Below, one piece after another: positions 58,059-64,000 of a stretch of 64,000 bases of DNA; position 1 is the first letter of the stretch; every line of letters begins with the position of its first letter. The DNA is from Phlebiopsis flavidoalba (Eukaryota; Basidiomycota; Agaricomycetes; Polyporales; Phanerochaetaceae). A model generated the notes under the pieces. That model made no database searches. It was not told the DNA's origin and saw nothing but the letters and a program-made list of their open reading frames with translations. Made by a program: the position numbers and the translations under genes. Location of the stretch: positions 231,927 through 295,926 of the forward strand of contig JAOCPU010000049.1 of assembly GCA_035772785.1 (NCBI GenBank). Reading direction: 5' to 3'.

Positions 58059-59834
58059 CTAAGGAATAATGAGTGTCAACAACACCCTGCACATGAACTC
58101 AACATACCAATCATCAAAGACACCGCAATCGGTGCCTCTGAAGACGACGGTCCATCCCTTGCTGGGAGGATGAGTGCTCCTGAGGAACCAGTAGTCAGCG
58201 GGACGTGGCAGGTCAGCGAGAGGCGGGACGGGAGGGACGACGCGACGATACTTCGGGGAGCGGCGCGTGAGGTGTTGGATGCCATACGGATGGGCCTCCG
58301 CGCGCTGGTAGTAGGCTTGGGCCTCTTCGCGAGTGGGGAACTTGACGCAGTTGGACATCTGGATGCTGCTCGTGTGCCGTTTCGCCTCTTCAAGGCCCAT
58401 GTAGACACCAGGGGTGTCACCCCACAGCACCGCGTACCACGCAGGCGGGAGGGGACGAAAGCTGTTGAAAGATTACAATTAGTACTACTCGTAAAAGATG
58501 AACGAGCACGCACGCAATTGGCGGCGCAGCCTCTTCCTCGCCCAACTCGTCACTAGTTATACATGATGAGTCCAATACCTTACACAACAAAGATGTCATG
58601 CAACTTACCCTGGTTGCGCCGGGACAACATGAGGGAGCGGCGGAGTAGCTGGCGGGGGGTGTCGTGGGCGGCGACAAGAAAGGCGGCGACGGTGGAGACG
58701 GTGGAGTCGCAGGCGGTGGTGTAGGAGGCGGAGATGGGGCGGCAGATGATGTTGCGGGTAAGTGCGACGCGGGCGGCGGTGTTGCGGGCGACGGTGCTGC
58801 AGGACCGAGGGACTGCGGAAGGCGACGAGACGACAGGCGGTGGGGTAGAGAGGACTGAGAAGGATCATACGGAGGCGAGGGATCAGTAGACGTCGAGGGG
58901 TGCCGCCGTCGGGCACGACGAGGCCTGACCGAAGCCATGAAAGTACTCTCTCCGGAATCTGGGACTGGGGTATATGCGGGAGGGAGGCCATTGGAGCGCC
59001 GCAAAGTCTCGACCTCGCTCCTCACCTCCTCAAGCTCAACACGAAGGCGGTCCTGTCGACGCGTACTCTCGATCTCGAGCTCGTCGAGAAGCGACGAGAG
59101 CATGGCGTCGAGCGAGTTAGGACGAGGGCCACTGGATGGACTCTGCTCACTACTACTGACAGCTACATCATCGCGCGCAAGAGGAGAGGGAGACGAAGAC
59201 GACAACATAGAGGACGACGGACAAGACGCAGACGGCGGCGAAGATGAGATAACTGACGTGGGCGGCGGCGCAACAGCCGACGACGAGGGCTGCGGTTCGC
59301 GTGACGACGAGGGTAGTGAATAGTCTTGAGGCAAAGGAGACTCGGTATGCTCATCCGGCAAGGCGGCTGGCATAGAATGATGAGCGTCGTCAAGGATTTC
59401 GACGGCGATGAACGACGTACCTCCGCAACTGTCACCTGGTCGTGTATCGCGAGTGACGGGCAAAAAGAAGACGCGGCTTGGGGAAGAAAGAACCTTGTCC
59501 GTGGACGAAGGCGAGACGGGTGACACCGGCGGGGAGACTGAGTGGTGGGACGTGGGTAACTATCGCAGGCGACGACGGCGGGCTGAGAGTGCTGGCATAA
59601 GTCTTGCTGATGCCGGTCTGCCCTGCAGATGGTGAAGCAGCGTCCGGCGTTGCGAAAAGACGATCCTGCCCGGCGGCGGGCCCGCGCTGCTCAGGCTCCG
59701 GCGACGAGTCCCTCGATGCTGAAATAGTGTTAGCGTGTCAAACGTGCGGGGAAGATACACTCACACGTCGTCACAGACGACATCGAGAGATACAAGTCGG
59801 AATCGGTGTGTCGCTCGAAACCGGACGCCGGCAT
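58059..59834 (-). CDS. Protein with coiled coil and two RNase H1 N-terminal (viroplasmin-fold) domains
   Basis: Starts MPASGFERHTDSDLYLSMSS at 59,834. Intron 1 (about 59,765-59,720) has GTGAGT...TTTCAG borders. Ser/Pro-rich sequence follows, then a coiled coil: DAMLSSLLDELEIESTRRQD and RVELEEVRSEVETLRR. A proline-rich linker and an intron come next. The C-terminus carries domain 1: WYAVLWGDTPGVYMGLEEAK, MSNCVKFPTREEAQAYYQ. After YWFLRS a second partial copy reads GWTVVFRGTDCGVFDDW. In RNase H1 this domain grips RNA-DNA hybrids; here no catalytic RNase H part exists. It resembles passenger gene 2 of the KDZ element (same domain, same low-complexity layout). The end near 58,059 may be cut by an unseen intron. 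Confidence 0.75.
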
Positions 59835-60149
59835 CGAGACTCGAGGAGCGAGAAGACGAGGGGAGCAAAAGGAAGTGGGGGTTGCTGGACAAGAGTGCGC
59901 GGCGGAAGGGCTGGTCTTGAAGGAATTTTCAATCGGAGCTTGAAGCAAGTGACGCACGAGAACCCTTGAGAACCCTCGTAGATTTCCCAGAAGCCATCAA
60001 CCCTGAAACAGTTAGCCGAGAACATCGGGTCATCTGGTTTACTTAACTCAAATGAATAAGCCAAGGCAACATATTTACAGAAGGTACAATAATCATTATA
60101 CAGATATTATCCTAGGGTGCGGACGGTCAGAGTAGTGAGTGTGCAGAGG

Positions 60150-62823
60150 TTAGAATGAATGAGAAAGGTGGGCTAGCCACCGCGCTTGGTGCGCTTTCGT
60201 TGGCCAGCTGAGCTTGCCTGCTTGCGCTTGGGCGCAGTGGCGCGATTGCTGTCGTGTGTCGTTAGGCCGAGCGGTACCCACGGATGGCGTCGCTTCGCTG
60301 CGTGTGAACAGCCATGTCAGGTCTTCGAGAACGGCCTCCCAATCGGCGCGCATGCCTGCGTGATGGTTGCAGGCAAGGGACCGCCCAATCCAAAGAAGTC
60401 CGACCATAACGAGAAAGATCCCGTTACGGCCGTGCTTCAACATGCGGTCGAGGGCATCGCGTGACAGGGCGACCCGCTCGAGAGCCGACGACCCACGCTC
60501 GGCGGGCTGCAGTGCGCGATACCATTCTTGAAGGGCGGCGGCGAAGGACTTGATGTCCGCGATGTCGGCCCCTGCACGAGATCGCTTGGTCTTGAACCAC
60601 ACCTCGTACTCGGCCGGACGCTTGGCGACCTTGTACTGAGCCCCTTGTGGGTCTTTGAAGCCTGCGAGCTGCTCAAATCGGCAGAAGGTCAGTACACATC
60701 TTGTCCAGGAAAGCCCCCAGTCGTGCCCCAGGAGCACCGAGTAGTCCTCCCGAACAAGGGAAGACGCTCCTGTAAAGTCAAAGCTGTCGCGATACCGTTC
60801 GACGTGAGACGGAGATGGCGGCTCATCAGGAGCGGGCGCGGGTGGCTCGGCAATCTGCTCTGCGGAATGTTGAGGGGAGGGTGACACACGCGCACCGAGC
60901 CCGGTGACGTGGAACCGTGGCCGTCAGCGTCAGGCACGGGCGACGCTGACGTGGCAAGCCGTGGTCCCTGCGGAGATTGCGCGGTGGCGACGGACGACAT
61001 GGCGGTGTCCACGGTGAGGTCGGGCGCAGGTGACGGGAGCTGAAGCAAGGCCTGCGAGGGCGTCGAGAGGGGAGTGAGATCCAGCACTCGACGGGTGAGG
61101 GGACGTGGCCGTACGCTGGCTCGCATGCTGGGTGTAGCTGGGTGATGCAGACGCAGTGAGACTCACGTCGTGATCGGCTGGCGTCAGGCCCGACGGGGAA
61201 GCGATGCGGCTATAGGCGGCGTCGGTGTGGCGACAGGCGTGGGCTGTGCTGTGGGCAAGGCCGACCCCAGCAGATGACGCGGGAGTACCAGCGCGCGAAG
61301 GCTGGGCGGGTATCGCGGGCGTGGTCGAGCGGGACGGCCGTGCAGGGGTAGCCGAACGAGACGGCTGGGTGGGTTGGGCAGGCGTCGCTGAGCGAGACGG
61401 CTGGGCGGGCGTAGCGGCGGCGCTCGGGGAGCTGCGGCGGGCGACTCGGGATGGGGTTCGAAGGGAGGCGCCTCACCGAGGCTGCGGTATCGGAGGAGGC
61501 GGGAGGCTTGACGTGACAGCGACCGGTTTCGTCAGGCTTTGTGAGGGCCCTCCTTACTGCGCTCGGGACTTAGTGGGGAGTACAGCCTGCTTGTGAATGC
61601 GACCAGGCTGTCTTCGACGAACTGGGTAGCCCACTGGGTCGAACGTGGGCCATTTCTTTGATCCCGTTAGGTCGTTGTATTCGCCGTGATGATAGCTACA
61701 GCTCGGTGAGCATGTGAGTCGCTAGATATGAATGCGTGCGCACCTTCGAGCCTCGATGTTTACCGTCGTTGGTGGGGATGGGGCCGCACATTAGCACGCT
61801 CACTGCCATTCCCCGTGCGCGCACTGAAAAACTTCGCAAAAGCCTTGTAGGATTGGCCCCCGGCGGCTTGGAGGGCTCTAAAGGCATGTGTGAGCAAATG
61901 GAATTTCGGGACAGATGCGACGTACTTCGCATACTGCTCCGGTGTCGAGGGTGTCAAGGTTGCTGCGTTTGCGTTTGCTTCCTGAGCTGCGGCGAGGCGA
62001 GCCTCGTAGTCGTTGTGATTGGCCACCCTGACCTCCTCTCGAAACTCCGGGGTCTCTTCCTCCCAACGTCTGAACGCAACGGCGCGCAGGACGTTCAGCC
62101 ATTGCGGCTTACTGGATCGCTGAGCGCCATTCGCTTGCCACGCCTTGGTCTCTTCCTCGAGCTCGCGATGCGCGTCGTCTCGTAATCGCGTCTCGAAGTA
62201 TTGCTGACGATAGAACATCACGTCCGACACACGCGGTACGCTTTCTGTTCGTTGGTGCCTTCCACGGCCTCGACGAGTTTTCGGACTTCAGCGACGACTG
62301 TCGCTTCTTCCAGCTTGCGGTAATGGTGGTTGCACCACTCTACTAGCTTCTATAGTGGTTGTTAGCATCGCGGGGTTGATTACTGAGAACACTCACCCTT
62401 CTGCAGCAGCTTCCTGAAGAGCTCCGTTTTTGCTTCCGCCTCAGCTCATCCGACAAATCCGTCAATCCCTGTATACCTTCGAGATAATCCGCGGGTGGCT
62501 CCGGTGGCTCACCATGTATCGTTCTCGATATCTGAGAACGGATCTGGACCCCTTCCGCTCGAGGTCGCCGTCTCTTGGGGCAATCTTGACGAGGCGTCGA
62601 GTTGTCCTGCGATCAGTCGCCGATGAAAGCGAGAAGCTCGCTGGTGAGGGGGCCCCGAGTAGAAGATTGAGACGGCGCCTGGCGCAAGCTTCTCGGCTCT
62701 TTTGGGCAGCCTCCCACGACGGTTTTCCCTCCGCGCATCGAGCAGTCTTCCCCTACGCGAGGCCGGTGGCCCAACCTAGCCGGCCGCGTTTGCGAGGTGG
62801 GTGCGACGCAAGACCTTGCCCAT
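60150..62823 (-). CDS. Large transposon-associated protein of unknown function, second copy
   Basis: Relative of the leftward passenger gene of the KDZ element. It starts MGKVLRRTHLANAAG at 62,823. Then LVEWCNHHYRKLEEATVVAE, VRKLVEAVEG, DVMFYRQQYFETRLRDDAHR, ELEEETKAWQANGAQ and KPQWLNVLRAVAFRRWEEET. The central part (KYVASVPKFHLLTHAFRALQ) is followed by a low-complexity region with an imperfect repeat around ERDGRAGVAERDGW on the opposite strand (61,300-61,440). The C-terminal block is SLVREDYSVLLGHDWGLSWT, RPAEYEVWFKTKRSRAGADI, SALERVALSRDALDRMLKHG and NGIFLVMVGLLWIGRSLACN, then WEAVLEDLTWLF, ending near 60,150. No catalytic motif of a known enzyme is visible. Several frame breaks. Confidence 0.7.
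61290..61445. repeat. Imperfect ~27-bp tandem repeats
   Basis: GAGCGAGACGGCTGGGCGGG and variants recur about five times within the low-complexity part of the leftward gene. Confidence 0.65.
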
Positions 62824-63900
62824 TGTAGGATGAAGCAGAGAGGATACGGTTTCTACAAGCTGTAAAAACCGGCGAGGCGAGGAACGCCGTGGGGCGGGAA
62901 GTGGGGCGGGGGGGGGCACGAGGGACGAGGGAACGACGACAAGGACGAAGGGAAGGACAGAGATATTGCGGCCGCGCTTTGCCCCGTTGCTACTTGGCCA
63001 GTGCCCGTTTTGGGCGTAAGGATAAACCTCGGCGCGCGGCCGCGTGGTGCGCGACAACGTTCGCGTGGACGGCACACAACAAGCCGCCGCCGTTTGCTCT
63101 GCGCGTCCTGCGCAATGCGAAGCGTACCATCGCGTGAAATGTGGGCTAAGGCGACACGGTGTGGCGAAGCGAATAGAAGGCGGAAGGCGGGCGGGCCGCC
63201 GTACTGAGGTGTGAGCAGGAAGGTTGCCCTGCGCGGCACAAGCGGGGCGCGTGGAAAAAGTAGGAAGAGCGGGGGGTTTGGGCTATGCGCGATTGGCGGC
63301 GGAGCGGGAAGGCCACGAACGTGGCGGTTGGGTTGGAGAGCGCTGGCAAGCGACGAACAGGCGGCGCCGGAGGGCGTATGAGCAGGCTGGCGGGGAGCGC
63401 CTATGAGCGAAGGGAGGCGGGGGAGACGAGGAGCGCTGATGAGCGGGGTAGCCGGTCGGGATGTGCTTCAGCGCTGATGAGACGGGGGAGAGAGGAGCCG
63501 CCGTAGTGAGCTGTGATTGAGGGAGCCGGAGGAGCGCTGATGAGCGGGAGAGCGGGGAGCGCTGATGAGACGGAGCGGGGAGCGGAGGAGCGCTGATGAT
63601 AGCGGGGAGCGGAGAGCGCGATGAGCGGGGGAGCGTTCAGAGCGCCGATGAGCGGCGGGGCGGAGCGGAAGGAATGAGAAGAACGCTGATGCGCGGCGCA
63701 CCAGAATCCCGACGCTCAGCCAGCAACGCCCGACGCCTGATGCCGTAGAGCTCGGCTATCCATTTTCGGGGGGCGCCAGGTGGCGAGTTTTGTCCCATCA
63801 GCGCAACAGTGCGGGGCAAAATATCTATAAGCGCTTTATCACGCAGCGGCGCCGGGTACGGCATTTTTAAAAGGGACCCAAGACAGAGCACCAGCACACC
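62824..63900. other. GC-rich region at right edge, mostly minisatellite
   Basis: No supported gene. Long frames on both strands are composition-driven. A leftward frame ending near 63,640 (MPYPAPLRDKALIDILPRTV...) has protein-like composition but no recognised family and could be the start of something outside the window. Confidence 0.4.
63430..63690. repeat. GC-rich minisatellite, unit around GAGCGCTGATGAGCGGG
   Basis: About eight degenerate copies of GAGCGCTGATGAGCGGG with varying GGAGCGGGGA spacers. Confidence 0.75.
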
Positions 63901-63983
63901 CCATTTTTTAAAAACGCTCCTACAATAGCCTGGCTATTTTACAATACAGCGCGCAAGGAATTGAGTTAGGCTGTTTTGTAAAA
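63901..63983 (-). repeat. Dispersed repeat, copy B (inverted relative to 43.5 kb)
   Basis: On the minus strand: TTTTACAAAACAGCC, AATTCCTTGC, TATTGTAAAATAGCCAGG and TTTTTAAAAAATGG, matching 43,502-43,590. The window ends 17 bases further on. Confidence 0.7.
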
Positions 63984-64000
63984 GGCCTACATGGTCTGGT

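Noticed and set aside
63146..63506. Overlapping frames of 60-73 codons at the right edge
   Set aside because: They are by-products of GC-rich minisatellite sequence.

Overview
This window is nuclear DNA of a filamentous basidiomycete, very probably an Agaricomycete. The evidence is short introns with GT..AG borders, a class I ribonucleotide reductase with fungal exon structure, expanded BTB/POZ proteins, the Agaricomycete-type PAS protein, Kyakuja-Dileera-Zisupton (KDZ) transposases and a TET/JBP-type dioxygenase gene. Many conserved genes, including the essential ribonucleotide reductase gene, are broken by one- or two-base indels that no intron explains. The assembly therefore appears to carry uncorrected indels. 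I give gene spans from first to last recognisable codon and do not treat a frame break alone as proof of a pseudogene.

Bases 1-26,350 are mostly host genes: an aldo-keto reductase running off the left edge (-), RNR1 (-), a small unknown gene (+), a BTB protein (-), a second aldo-keto reductase with a C-terminal hydrophobic segment (+), a second BTB protein (+), the tRNA m1A58 methyltransferase catalytic subunit GCD14/TRM61 (-), a PAS-domain protein (+), a third BTB protein (-), a transposase-like N-terminal fragment (-), a 232-bp MITE, a protein with four ZZ zinc fingers (+), a possible small secreted protein (-), and a truncated sugar transporter (+) abutting a degraded endonuclease/exonuclease/phosphatase-fold gene (-).

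Bases 28,253-42,013 are one complete 13.76-kb KDZ DNA transposon. It has an exact 8-bp target duplication, long near-identical terminal inverted repeats built of ~30-bp units, a KDZ transposase with a CxC2-type cysteine cluster, and two divergent passenger genes. It lies inside a host gene whose halves (27,074-28,252 and 42,014-42,651) rejoin in frame once one target copy is removed.

Bases 43,200-53,000 hold a second KDZ transposase gene (-) followed by a TET/JBP 2-oxoglutarate/Fe(II) dioxygenase gene (-) that keeps its H-x-D, H and R residues. The two are separated by a 3.3-kb element with its own inverted repeats. This looks like a KDZ-TET/JBP mobile unit split by a nested insertion. TET/JBP-KDZ linkage is known from other Agaricomycetes, so what this locus adds is the arrangement.

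Bases 53,100-56,150 are a candidate non-autonomous element with AT-rich arms and a GC-rich core. Bases 58,059-62,823 carry a second copy of the passenger pair seen in the KDZ element: an RNase H1 N-terminal (viroplasmin-fold) protein and a large transposon-associated protein. The right edge is GC-rich minisatellite plus a repeat also present, inverted, at 43.5 kb. No tRNA, rRNA or CRISPR was seen.
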